64,000 nucleotides of DNA, from assembly GCA_965153455.1 (NCBI GenBank), contig OZ234502.1:723267-787266 (forward strand). Reading direction: 5' to 3'. This document shows positions 47,753 to 58,999 of this stretch, piece after piece (the first letter of the stretch is position 1; each line of letters opens with the position of its first letter). This stretch comes from Sphagnum compactum (taxonomy: Eukaryota > Bryophyta > Sphagnopsida > Sphagnales). The notes under the pieces were generated by a model that was not told the DNA's origin, made no database searches, and saw nothing but the letters and a program-made list of their open reading frames with translations. The position numbers and the translations under genes were made by a program.

Positions 47753-49114
47753 ATGCCTCGAATAACTTGGTGCTCATCAGTGGCGCCCTCTGATGGGCAA
47801 GCTCCTGCACGATCGCCGAGGACAATTCAAGAGGAGAGGCGACAACTGCAGACATTGATGAACATAAATCGAGGGTTTGTGAAATCGATCGACGCGTACG
47901 CGCTGGTGCTAGTATTGCTTGCCACAGTCACGTATCCCACGTTTTCGCAACCGCCAGGTTCCTTTGATGATGATGGACTGATGAGAACCTCTTGCAAACC
48001 GCAACTCGTATGGTTCGTCTACTTGAACAGTTTCTCCTTCTTCTTCTCCATGACAGATCTGTTATTGTGCATAAGCGGCAAGTATGCACCCATGAGCAAT
48101 CTTCGCAAAGATGATCTAGGTGATCCGAAAACAGAAGAAGTTGAGGAGCTAGAAAAATTCAACAAGAAAGTGGCACATTCCGTTTTATTCACGCTCACGA
48201 AACTGTTGGTCATCAACGTTTTATTTGTGCTTTCGCTCACTTGTTGTATTGCAGCTTATATTTCAGCGGGTTCTGCTGTCCAGCAACTCACCATCTCCAA
48301 TCGGTTGTCGATCATCATCCCAGGTATCGGAGGCTGCTTATTATATTTTGTCTTCGTGGTATGGTTGTTCCTCGACTTTGCTTTGTTCTTCGGCTCCGGA
48401 TCTATTGTCGACTGCTTCAGAGATTTTCGCACCATGATCTTGTTTTTTCTCTTCCTGGGAGGCTCTTCCTGTACACAGGTTCGATTTCAACGTCTAGCAG
48501 AAAAACTTGCTGAGACTGCAAGGCTGTGGAGCGTTCGCCAATTATTCAACAAGGCCTCTGACGAGATCAATATTCCTGCACCATCATCAGCTACCAGGAA
48601 TAATACTCGCCATGAGCTAAATGCAGCAGAACAAACTAGCCAGCAGCAGCAACAGCGGAGTACCGAGACGTCTAATAATGCAGCAGCAGCAGCAGCAGCA
48701 GCTTTCAGAGCTCAACAATCAGCTGATAACAACAATGCGGCCGCCTCTAGTTCTACAGCATTCAGGCCACTGACGTCCCCAGCAGCTGTGAATGCAGAGG
48801 AATGGCAGCAACAACAGGCACCTGCTCATCGAAGACCCGCGCACATTCCAATCAGCCAAGTCTTCCCTTCCTTCCGTGATCAGACCTCTGTGCCGCTTTC
48901 TGCAAGATCACGGGTCCAGACTCCGGACGACGACAAGGAAGCAGAAGAAGAAGAAGAAGAAGAAGAAGAAGGCCATGGCCCGGATGCAGAAGCAGACCTG
49001 CCTGACCCAGTTGCGAATAGTCGGACGTCGCTGGGCGTTAGATGTTCCAGCTTTAGATGTTCCACTTGTTACGGAATCCCGTGTGAATGTGGGACTCGAC
49101 TGCACCAGTTGTAG
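47753..49114 (+). CDS. PGG-domain-like multi-pass membrane protein (453 aa)
   Basis: The N-terminal half resembles the PGG domain found at the C-terminus of plant ankyrin-repeat membrane proteins: a helix ending LLATVTY (about 47-65), the PPG turn (67-69), then a second helix with YLNSFSFFFSMTDLLL (about 85-107). Two more membrane helices are clear (about 145-170 and 185-213) and a short fifth is possible (226-238). No ankyrin repeats precede it. The C-terminal 200 residues are low complexity: Gln run at 297-301, eight to nine Ala near 310-317, a Glu run, and a Cys-rich end (C-x4-C-x2-C-x4-C-x-C). The ATG at 47753 is the first in a CpG-richer stretch that contrasts with the AT-rich upstream DNA. 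An upstream 5' exon cannot be excluded. No intron is needed inside the frame. Topology and role are inferred; the family assignment is moderate. Confidence 0.72.
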   Translation: MPRITWCSSVAPSDGQAPARSPRTIQEERRQLQTLMNINRGFVKSIDAYALVLVLLATVTYPTFSQPPGSFDDDGLMRTSCKPQLVWFVYLNSFSFFFSMTDLLLCISGKYAPMSNLRKDDLGDPKTEEVEELEKFNKKVAHSVLFTLTKLLVINVLFVLSLTCCIAAYISAGSAVQQLTISNRLSIIIPGIGGCLLYFVFVVWLFLDFALFFGSGSIVDCFRDFRTMILFFLFLGGSSCTQVRFQRLAEKLAETARLWSVRQLFNKASDEINIPAPSSATRNNTRHELNAAEQTSQQQQQRSTETSNNAAAAAAAAFRAQQSADNNNAAASSSTAFRPLTSPAAVNAEEWQQQQAPAHRRPAHIPISQVFPSFRDQTSVPLSARSRVQTPDDDKEAEEEEEEEEEGHGPDAEADLPDPVANSRTSLGVRCSSFRCSTCYGIPCECGTRLHQL

Positions 49115-49119
49115 GATGG

Positions 49120-51270
49120 ATGTCACAACAACTGATCATATGTTGTGATATTTTTCTCATCCCTCTCCCTCGCCCTCCTCCTCCTCCTCCTCCTCCCATC
49201 TCCCATGGCATTCATTCATTCATTCTATCAGGAGACCTTAAATTGGTATCTGTTCGTTCATTCGAGCCTGCTATGAATCACTCAGTGTTGGTCTGGTATC
49301 CCAAATATTTTGAAATTTTTGAAATTTTTTCATACCAGCCGGCCGGTCATGATGGTTTTGGGGCCCTTTTCAAAAGTTTTCATACTCTTGTACACTCTAG
49401 TGCTGGTCCTGGTATTGGGTCAAAGGCCGATTTTTTGAGTGAGGTGATCCGTATTGGGCGGTTCTCAGGAATTGGGTGAGAATCGTCCACCGGCTTTCAG
49501 GTCGGTTTTCACCCCGAATTCCGCCAGTTATCACTGAATGTCTTACCTCGGCTGGAAACCTGGCATTCTCATTGAGCCCGAGATGAGAATTCTTGGGCAT
49601 CATGAAAAGATGGTTAATTCATTTTATTAAAAAAAAGTGATACTTGGGTAAGGTAATTGAATTCTACCTGGTTCCAGTTCTCAACTTTTATGTACACTTA
49701 GTGGGTCCGAGGAGGTCAAATATCAAAGGATGGATTTTTTGGTTTATGGTGTTAAAAGAGAAATTAAAGCTTTTTGTCTTGGCACATTCAAAGCATTATA
49801 AATTATCCCAAAAAATTTAGAAATGAGAAAATAATGATTGTCAGGTTTATCAAAAAGTTGGAAAGGAAAATCTCAAAACATTTGAAAATAGGTTATCAAA
49901 TAGTCAAAAATTCTTTGGACGTTGCTCCATTGCCTTTGGCGCAGAAAGATGACTTGTAAACCTTAATTTGACGGTCCCATAACACTTTAAATTATTTAAA
50001 ACTAACAAGAAATGAGAAAGTTATGAGCTTTGGAAACAAATTTTGTAACTTGGAAAATCTAGGATCCTTTGCGAGGGATGAAGTTGTGGACATGTGAAAT
50101 TGTGATTTCATTTTTCATCAAAAAAAACATTATGTCCATTTATAATTTTCATCAAATTTTTTTCATTCTTGAATTTTATAACAAAGTTTGTAGTCATTTT
50201 TTTAATTAGAAAATTAAACTTTAAAAATCAAAAACTTTTTTATTAAAAATTAGAATTGATATTTTATTATGAAAAGCCACCTTTGAAAACCAACGGTTCT
50301 CACATTTGCAAGAACCATTTTCATGAAAACCAGATGGATTTATATATTAAGAAAATTTGGAACCTTGACTCATTTTCTAAAATGAAAAATAAATCTCAAA
50401 ATAATTTCATTAGTTATTAAATTATGTACCCTAAATCAAAACTTTAAGGTTCCACAAACTTATTTCATAAAATAATGAAACCATACAAAATTGGATCTAA
50501 CCTTAGAAATGGACACACCCACACAACTTGAAGGTTAATAAAATTACACAAAAAGTTAATGGATATTGATTGCCTATGTTGGATATGTTGTCACAACATA
50601 GATTTAAAACAAGATTACCATTCTTTTCTTACACTCCTCAAGAATGATAATCCAATAGAATCTAATTTATATCTAAACACGTTCAAATCTCCACTAAATG
50701 TATTACGTAAACATGGAAAACATAATTACATAAACAATTGGCATTGTAGTCTTAAACCACATATACGACTGGCCATGACTATATAACTTGTAGTCCATAT
50801 GGCCATGTGGTATTTATTATTAATCACAAAAATGGCGTAGTTGCAAATGTCATTTGTGATTATCTTCTACGACTGGAGGACATGTTCAACAGTCAAAATT
50901 TAATTTAAAAGTTTAATTATAATTTATTTTGATTATTGTTTAGCTATTTCATGGTAACCTAGGATGGATTCAAGATTTTATTAACCACTTATGAATAATG
51001 ACACATGGTAATTTATAATAATGAAATTATTTTTCCTACCTAATTATATGATGTCATGTGATAGTCAACTTTCAGTTAAATAATGACATTTGAAACCTAA
51101 CCTAGGCCACCTATTAGGCTAAGCACTCTAGGCTAAATGACCTAGCTTACATGTTAGGCCAGGTTAGCTGACTTAACCTAGCTTTAAAATAACCTACACT
51201 ATGTTAATCACCTAGCCCTCCTCCTAGGAAGGCTACCCCACTTATATTCCCTAGGAACCTAGGAGGCATA
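49120..51270. other. Region downstream of the PGG gene
   Basis: Begins with probable 3' UTR including a (CTC)n tract at about 49170-49196. Around 49455 a ttgggcggttctcagg start resembles the hAT-like MITE end. The rest is AT-rich without a recognised gene or clear poly(A) signal. Confidence 0.45.
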
Positions 51271-51279
51271 TAGGATAAA

Positions 51280-51346
51280 GGTAAATGGACTTGAACCCAT
51301 GACTTCTATTTTGAGGGCCAAAGTCCCTTACCATTACACCACCACA
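51280..51346 (-). repeat. tRNA-like (SINE-head-like) unit
   Basis: On the minus strand: an A-box-like gtgtaatggtaaggg (51339-51325) and an exact B-box-like gggttcaagtcc (51298-51287), with tRNA-like spacing. No convincing full cloverleaf or acceptor stem, so it is more like a tRNA-derived retroposon or pseudo-tRNA than a tRNA gene. Confidence 0.5.
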
Positions 51347-51389
51347 ATTTTTTTGTAACAAATGAGTTATCACAAACATATAAAGAATA

Positions 51390-53900
51390 AGTTTTTAAAG
51401 CTTAAATTAACCTATGCCTCCTTAAGCTCACCTAGGTTGATCATATGCTATTTAAAACAAATTTAGGTCTTCTTAAGCTAAACCTAGGTAACTTAGTCTA
51501 TCTTGGAGCTATTTAGGTTAAACTAAGTTATATTAGGTTAAACACGGCAAAAGTAGCTTATGTAGATTAAACTTGACTATATTTGACTATATTAAACTAA
51601 ACTTGATATAAGTAGGTTGTTTAGATTAAACTTGGTTATACTAGGTTATATGTGGCTATATTAAACTGAATTGGCAAAAGTAGGTTATTTAGGTTAAACT
51701 TGGCTATACTTGGCTATATTAAACCAAACTTGATAAAAGTAGGTTATTTAGGTTAAACTTGGTTATACTAGGTTATATTTGGTTATATTTGACGATATTA
51801 AACTAAAATTGGCAAAATAGGTTATTTAGGTTAAACTTGGCTATATTTGGCTATATTAAACTAAACTTGGTTTAAATACATTATTTAGAATAAAATTGGT
51901 TATACTAGGCTAAACTTGACAAAAGGAGGTTAGTTAAGTTATACTTGGCTATATTTGGCTATACTTGATTATACTTGCTTATACTTGATTATATTAGGTT
52001 AAATTAGGTTAAAATATAATATTCAGCCTAAAGTTGATTATATAAAAGTAAACTTAGCAAAAGTATGTTATTTAGGTTAAATTTGGCAAAAGTTGTGTAG
52101 GTTAATGGTAGGCGCAAATTTTACATTAGAATTGTTCTTTGGCTACTTAAAAACAATACAATTTGTACTCTCAATAATACTTTTAACACCTACAATTTGT
52201 TGTTTCAAATTCATTCAAAATCATCTATAGACTATATTCACAGATATTTTTATTGTAATTGTATTGTTCTATATTTCCCAAATTTTAAATTATCACGAAT
52301 AAATATAATATATGATTAGAGTTTAGTTATTCATTTAGAAAACACAACAGTTCTAGAGTATACTCATTATATTTTCATCAATTTTCTATTGTTATCTTTA
52401 TTTAGAATTGAACACATCAAACATCTATAGTGTAAAATGTAAAAATAAAAAATTAAAACATGAAAAATTTGTGGTTCATAGTCCAGCTTCATATTGTGTT
52501 TCTATTCTATCTCCAATAACTTTCTAAGTCTAACTTTGTGTGTAAAGAAAATAATCCCCCACTTTCATCAAATTCTGGAACTACATTCTAATTCCTTTCC
52601 TTCCAAAAGTAATTTGGAAATTACTTTGATCAAAGGTTTTAATCCTATCCACTAATCAAATGTTTCCATCCTATCTAGCTAATCACTTGTTTCCATCCTG
52701 CCTTGTTAACTTTTTATCATTCACCATGTAATAATTAAGCTTGGCTATATTTGGTTAAACTAGGCTATATTATGTTAAACTTGGCTATAGTATGTTATTT
52801 AAGGTAAACTTGGTTATATTAGGTTAAATTTGGCAAAAGTAAGTTATTTGGGTTAAACTGGGTTATATTATGCTATACTTGGATAAATTAAGCTATACAA
52901 GGCTAAATCTTGCAAAAGAAGGTTAAATTTGGTTAAACTAACTTTTATTGAGTTAAACTTGGCTAAGGTAAGTTACTTAGGTTATAAATAGGTTTAAACT
53001 TCATTAAACTAGGCTATATTAGGTTAAATTTGATTATAGTAGGTTATAATAGGCTAAAGTTGGCTAAGTATGTTACTTATGTTAGACTTTATTAAAATTG
53101 GCTATACTAGGTTATATTATAGTAAACTTGGTTAAAGTAAGTTGTTTAGATAAATTTGGTTAAACTTGTTTATATTAAACTACATTAGGGTAAACTGGGG
53201 TTAAGTGAGTTACTCAGGTTATATTTGGTTTAATGGGTTATATTTGGCTATATCTGCTTAAACTTGGTTAAAGAAAAATATTTAAGTTAAAATTAGCTAA
53301 AATTTGCTAATATTGGCTAAATTTGACTAAATTTGACTAGAATATTATTAATGTTAAATTTGGCTGAACTTATTACAGTATGTTATTTAAGTTAAATTTG
53401 GCTACTATTGATTAAATTATGTTATTTAAGTTAAAGTTGGAAAAAGTTGGCAAATTTTGATTAAACTTCATAAAATTAGGCTATAATTGGCTACATTAAG
53501 TTACTTAGGCAAAATTAGCTTACACTTGGCAAATTTTGATAAAATTAAAATATTTAAGCAAAATTTGAAACAATTATATTATTTAGGCAAAACTTGGTTA
53601 AACTTGGTTAATTCAAGATATCTAGGTTAAACTAGGTTAATTTAGTCTGTTTTCGATGAAATTTGGTTGGATTTAGTTACTGAAACAAAATTAGGGCAAG
53701 ACTAGGTTATTTATTAAATTAAATTAAACAAATATACTTAAACTAAACAAATATACTTAAACTAAACCTTATAAATTCAATTTATTGGAAATTAATCTTA
53801 TAAATTAAATTGAGGATATTAAGCTTTAATCAAATTAAATTTAGATGTTAAAGTAGGTTAAACCAAAGCCAAACCTAGGTTAAATGTAGCTAAATTTATA
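51390..53900 (+). repeat. 2.5-kb degenerate array of 'taggttaaacttggctata' motifs
   Basis: Almost the whole stretch is built of variants of ggttaaacttggctatatt and aagtaggttatttaggttaa with drifting spacing. Similar but sparser taggtta/cctaggtt text occurs at 33.9-34.6, 36.6-36.8, 37.1-38.2 and 38.6-38.8 kb. No gene is seen. Confidence 0.8.
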
Positions 53901-54189
53901 CTAAACTTAGCCACATGGTCATATTTATATTTTTTTATAGTTGGTTAAACAAGGTCAACTATGTTCAACATGACTACTAATTGTGTAATTGTAGTTTATA
54001 GTCATTTTTATAGTCATGTAGTCGTAATAATGGTTGTACATAAAAAAATGATAGTGATTGAAGTCCACATATGACATGACTATAATGGGACAATAGTCGC
54101 AAGTTGTCCTAGTCATGAAAATCATTTTTAACATAATGATAGAATCCCCCAAAATTTCCTGTCCACATTTTTGTAATCCTAAATTTTGG

Positions 54190-54900
54190 AATTAACATTT
54201 ATTGTTGCAAACTCTGGATAAGATCATGTTATTATTGACCCTAAAACAATTGAAAAAACATTAGTTTACCATTTACAATCAAGAGTTACAAATCTTGATA
54301 TTTGGGAAACAAAAAGAAAATAATAATACAAAATAATGAAACAAAGATAAAGAAAAAGAATGCATGAAACAAATTTGATGGAAATTGATATCAACTTGTT
54401 AGCTTAGTTGTTTGATAGCTATTGCCAAATTATAATACCTAAAGACAAAATAGTTTTGAAATACTTGAAGCAATTCAAAAAAAAAAAAACAACAGAAAAA
54501 TAACTAGATTTCACCTTAGAATTGGACAGACACATAAAAGTTTTAAGGTTCCATAAAGTTACACATAATTTTATCAAGAAACATTTATTTTGCAATAGCT
54601 TCTGGATATGGTTGCGTCCCCATTGTTGACCCCAAGACAATTAGAAAAATACTAGAGCTTACACTTAATGGAAACCCTAATCAAATTGGTAGCCTATTGT
54701 TTAATAACCGTTGCCACACAAATTTTTAAAAAAGTGCATGAAATGAAGCTATTGGAAAATTGGAATTAACTTGGTAGTTCTAATTGCTTGATATTCATTA
54801 TTAAATCAACATAAATACAAAAAAACTCTAGAGTACCTTGGAAAAGTTCAAAACCAATAATAATTGAAGAAAAATTAAATTTTTATAAAAAACCTAATAT
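54190..54900 (+). repeat. Direct repeat of ~400 bp
   Basis: tctggataagatcatg...ttgaccctaaaacaattgaa at 54216 recurs as tctggatatggttgcg...ttgaccccaagacaattaga near 54601. atcaacttgttagcttagtt (54390) recurs as attaacttggtagttctaat (54765). Part is also similar to 50.4-50.55 kb. No gene recognised. Confidence 0.6.
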
Positions 54901-55763
54901 TAGCCTTGAAACTTTACATGATAATCATGGTTAAATTTGTGCATGCACACACAATCACACACATGATTGAAAAAATGAGGAGAAAACTTACTTCGATGAA
55001 GACCTATTTATCCACAATGGACGACAAGGAGCCCCCTCAAGCAAAAACAAAATCTTGCATTTACAACATGAGCACAAAACATGATTTGAATCTGCAAAAA
55101 TGTGAAGAAGCAATGTTGTGTGTAGTGTTAGGCAATTGTTTTTTAAAAATGAGAACCATTGGTTTTGGTTTTTCCCAACATTTGAGAAAATTGACTTATT
55201 TCTGTAAAATTATTATTTTTAGATTTATGAGAATCGATTAAAATATCACATTAAAAATCAAATCAATTCTCAAACAAGGCAGTTCTCACAAATGTGATAA
55301 CAATCGGTTTCCATGTCTAGTTCTCACAATCAGGATTTCAAGTTTATGGGAAAGATACGAGGTGTTTGGTGTAAGGGATTCAATCTTCGATGATGGGTGA
55401 ATTAAAATTGATTAGGATTTCGAGCTTAAAATCTTGGATCTTTACATTTTTGCTTCTAAAATGTAACAAGGAAGTTTTGTAAAGCCCTAGTTGGTGCACT
55501 CATAAGGTTTCAAATCACTCCAAACATACTAAAAATGAAAAAAAAATGGGCTTGAAATGAAAGAGAAATTTATAACTATTTTTCAAAAAACTTGAAACAA
55601 ACTATCATTCATCCCTTTTTTATGTTTCTTGCATTGTTCTTTTACTTCAAATGATGCTGAAAGAATATTTGTAACCCTCCTATGTGTGTTCAATGACAAA
55701 AAAAATTGTTCAATTTGGTTAAGGAATGAGAAAAATATTGAAAATGTTTGGTGATAAATACAT

Positions 55764-56297
55764 GTTGGTGATGGGCGATTTTACCCTACTACCCTAAGAA
55801 TTAGATTCTAATTCTCCCATAGAACCAACCCAATTCTTTTAAAAAAAACATAATATTAGATTCTCAATAACTCAATTCTCATGTTAGTCGAGTTCTCAAA
55901 CTAATTATCACCAAATGTGATACCTGTTGATTTTCATTTTGAGAACCAGTCTAAGAATTGAGGGTCCTAATGAATACCACGCAATCTTGGTCAAGTGATG
56001 TCGCAAGGTGGCATTGTGAAAAGGTTGTGCAAAGATATTCTAGAAGGCCACGAAACCCTAAGACATAAAATCTAGACCCGTTTAAGACATTGAAACCTAG
56101 GGTGGCCCTCAAAGGTTTCCTCCACCAAATATAGGTGGCTGGAAGGTTCTAGGTTCTCCCTCAATTCTGCCATGGTCAACCGTTCACAAGTAAAAGTTTA
56201 TATCAAGTTTTTTGTTTTTGGATCTGATCAAGTTCTTGATACACTAATCCAGAACCGCCAGTTCTAACACTTGGATCCATGTACCCACACAACACTG
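55764..56297. mobile_element. Possible hAT-like element
   Basis: Left tgttggtgatgggcgatttt; right side carries agaaccgccagttctaacac and ends acccacacaacactgg (reverse complement ccagtgttgtgtgggt). It is diverged from the 30.3- and 41.7-kb copies and its boundaries are approximate. Confidence 0.45.
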
Positions 56298-56322
56298 GTT
56301 ATAACCTTGATATGAATAAGAG

Positions 56323-56735
56323 GGAAAATATTAAACAGGCCAAAGGAAATGAATGCAGTCAGTACAAAAGAGCGGCTGCGATTTTTTCCTCCATATTTTC
56401 TCAAGTGACACTCAGGCATGTTTTGCACTCGTAACCTCATATAATATGGCATGTTTTGCACTCGTAACCTCATATAATATGGCATGTTTTGCACTCGTAA
56501 CCTCATATAATATGGCATGTTTTGCACTTGTAACCTCACATAACATGCCAAGTAATATGTTACATACCCCTTTATACCCTTAGTGTGTTCATAATGTGCA
56601 TAACATGGACTCAAAACATGCCTAGGCATGACAAGGTGAAAATAAACCAGGCAAATGGGCAGACTGGAGGAAAACATCACAGCAGTACTTTTGTACTGAC
56701 TGCATTCATTTCCTTTGGCCCGTTTAATATTTTCC
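56323..56735. mobile_element. MULE-type MITE with perfect 9-bp TSD
   Basis: The two ends are inverted repeats of about 69 bp starting ggaaaatattaaac; the left arm is about 56323-56391 and the right arm about 56667-56735, with a few mismatches in the inner part. The 413-bp element is flanked by identical gaataagag at 56314-56322 and 56736-56744. A 9-bp duplication with long terminal inverted repeats is the Mutator-like signature. It has no coding capacity; its middle carries four 33-bp tandem units. Confidence 0.92.
56416..56547 (+). repeat. 33-bp tandem repeat, 4 units, inside the MULE MITE
   Basis: Units start at 56416, 56449, 56482 and 56515. The first three are identical and the fourth has a few changes. 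Because 33 is a multiple of 3, open frames cross it on both strands; they are not taken as genes. Confidence 0.95.
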
Positions 56736-57249
56736 GAATAAGAGTTACACTCTTTGGAAAAAGATCTAGATATGAAAGTTGTTCTCTTAGCTTGAATTGA
56801 GGCTAACAGAGGAGGAACCAGGGCACCTCCCGGGTATGGTCAAGTTTATATGAGGAGGGCAAACGTTTGACCCATGACAATGCATACCCTGGTTCATATC
56901 CAGCCCAACCCTCGGTGTGAGACCAAGACTTGTGTATTCCAATCAATATATTTCTTCAAGACTGGTTACAAAAGACCCAGGACACACACCACAATCAACA
57001 ACCAGATTCATTGCAACCAGAGTGCAATTGAAAACTGTGTATTGATGTTTCCAAATCTTCCAAGAAGAAAGGGGGGGTTGCAGAATCCAAAAGGGAGCAG
57101 AACAACCAACACTTGCATCACTGGTATTGACATGGTGAGCAAAAAATTGATTTCTGAATTTGAACTATTGTTGCAACCTCTTAGGCTACTACAACTTCAA
57201 AGAACTCCTGCACCATCTATACAGCAGGGGTGTTTTTTTTTTCTTTCCT

Positions 57250-57535
57250 TCCAATTTTGTGATTTAGCCAAACTGGCAATCATTCGCAAGAAAATTTAGC
57301 CAAATTTGGCTGTAGACCAGACACAAAAGTACAAAAATTTAAGAATCCTTTTATATTTTGGCTACCTGTTGGAACCTGCTGTAGATTTCTGGCAATTTAT
57401 TTGTTTTTTTGAAATCTGGCGAATTAGGCCATTTTTATCACAAAAATCCTTTGTATTTGTCAAAATAATATTTTTTAGGTTGGAAATATATTTTCAGGTT
57501 GGAAAAATGAAAAAACTTGCCAAAAAGAAAATGAC
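57250..57535 (+). repeat. R260 dispersed repeat copy
   Basis: Shares caattttgtgat, actggcaatcattcgcaag, atttagccaaatttggc and later tctggcgaat blocks. An open frame at 57306-57581 lies within it and is not considered a gene. Confidence 0.8.
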
Positions 57536-57720
57536 TAAAATACAGGTTGTCCTCTGCTCTACAACAATTGTCTGTAGTTAGTAGACTCTGCACTTATCAA
57601 TTATTTATGATGGAAGTAAATAATCAATCCATGCTGATATTGTTGAATATTGTTATTTTTATATCAATCATCATGTTTTGCAAAATTTCAATCTACTAGG
57701 TATATGAGGAGGGGAGTTGG

Positions 57721-58092
57721 TTGTTGAGCTGTACTGCCAATACCTCTCAAGTTTACCCCAGTTGTATACCAACATTTGAGTATGTGCCAGCGGTTCCTCT
57801 TGTGTTCGACCTCCCATGTTCAACCCTGTGTTTGTGTACCGACACTGTAAGGACCCTGCTTTTCTTAAGGAAAATGGGCTCATTAATTGTTCAGAGAGAA
57901 AATATTGCAGGTTTTCGGAGTATGTATGTGACTGAGTACCCATCGATCATGCATCATCCATTGGAAACCCATTATGAACCACAACTTAGTTACCATGGTT
58001 CCACTCTGGTGACCTATTATGTGCAACCCTATTACTTACCCCTCACAAGTACCTTGGCAACCAGGGAATGCAAGTGGTTACTATGTAATTAA
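57721..58092 (+). other. Unassigned open frame, possibly a decayed exon
   Basis: A 123-codon frame. Its later part (HHPLETHYEPQLSYHGSTLV, then TYYVQPYYLP) is Tyr/Pro-rich and would continue as SQVPWQPGNASGYYVIK and a stop if one base were removed near 58040. It looks like a protein tail, but no family was recognised, so a pseudogene fragment or chance are both open. Confidence 0.25.
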
Positions 58093-58639
58093 GTAATGCA
58101 CTTTGTGGCTATTAGGTATGTACATACATGTGGATCATTGGTACATAACTAACCACTGTGGTTAGCTAGGGGACAGAATTACAATGAAAAGTCATTTCCT
58201 GTCCACACATCATCCATCTTGCATGGTGCACTTGTGAGGTCTGGTTCACTGGGGCCCTTATTAACTATGCCGCATTCATCTGCTTTGTATCCTAGTGTCA
58301 AGTTATGACCTTGAGGTCTACAGAGCTTCAATAAGGTTGTGAATCAGAGTGTGAGTACAATTCCCTTGCCTATAAGTGTGTGCCCATAGTGTGGGTAGGA
58401 AGTAAGAACCCTATTGGAAACAACTTGAAAGCAAGCAAGAAATGAAACACTCAAGGTTCATAAAATAGAATAATTGTATTAACTAACAAGAATCACAAAG
58501 GTTGTATGCTTCAAATGTTACAATCACAAAACTATGGCTTGCAACAACTAACAAGGCTTGATGATTCTATGTGCACTCAAAATCACGAAAGGAGATAATG
58601 AAAGACTACTAAAAAACACTCCAATGTATACTATCTCCT

Positions 58640-58800
58640 AACCCTAAAGTAGCCGCCACTTAATCCTAACCGTAGCCGCCACCAAGCCCTAATCCTAACC
58701 GTCGCCTAACCCTAGCCACCACCAAATTCTAATCCTAGCCGTTGCCAAGCCCTAAGTAGCCTTCACTTCCAAACCCTAACCACCACTATTTAACTTAACC
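58640..58800 (+). repeat. Minisatellite of 'agccgccaccaagccctaatcctaacc' type
   Basis: About five imperfect units of roughly 28 bp mixing ccctaa/cctaac with gccgccacc. It resembles degenerate plant telomere text but is not a telomeric (CCCTAAA)n array. Confidence 0.7.
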
Positions 58801-58999
58801 TAACTACTATAAGGATGTGAATACTATTCATCCTTTTGATGAATGTTTCACACATTCATTAACATTATGAATTAGAAACGAATAATATTTCTAACAAACC
58901 CACCATACAGAATGAAGTGTAGATGTATAATAACATATGGAGACAAGAGCATCTATAACTGAACATGTTCCCATCCACTTGTCCATAGCCAATTCATGA

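Noticed and set aside
56264-56680. 138-codon minus-strand frame with an 11-residue repeat
   Set aside because: Falls inside the MULE MITE and reflects the 33-bp tandem unit.
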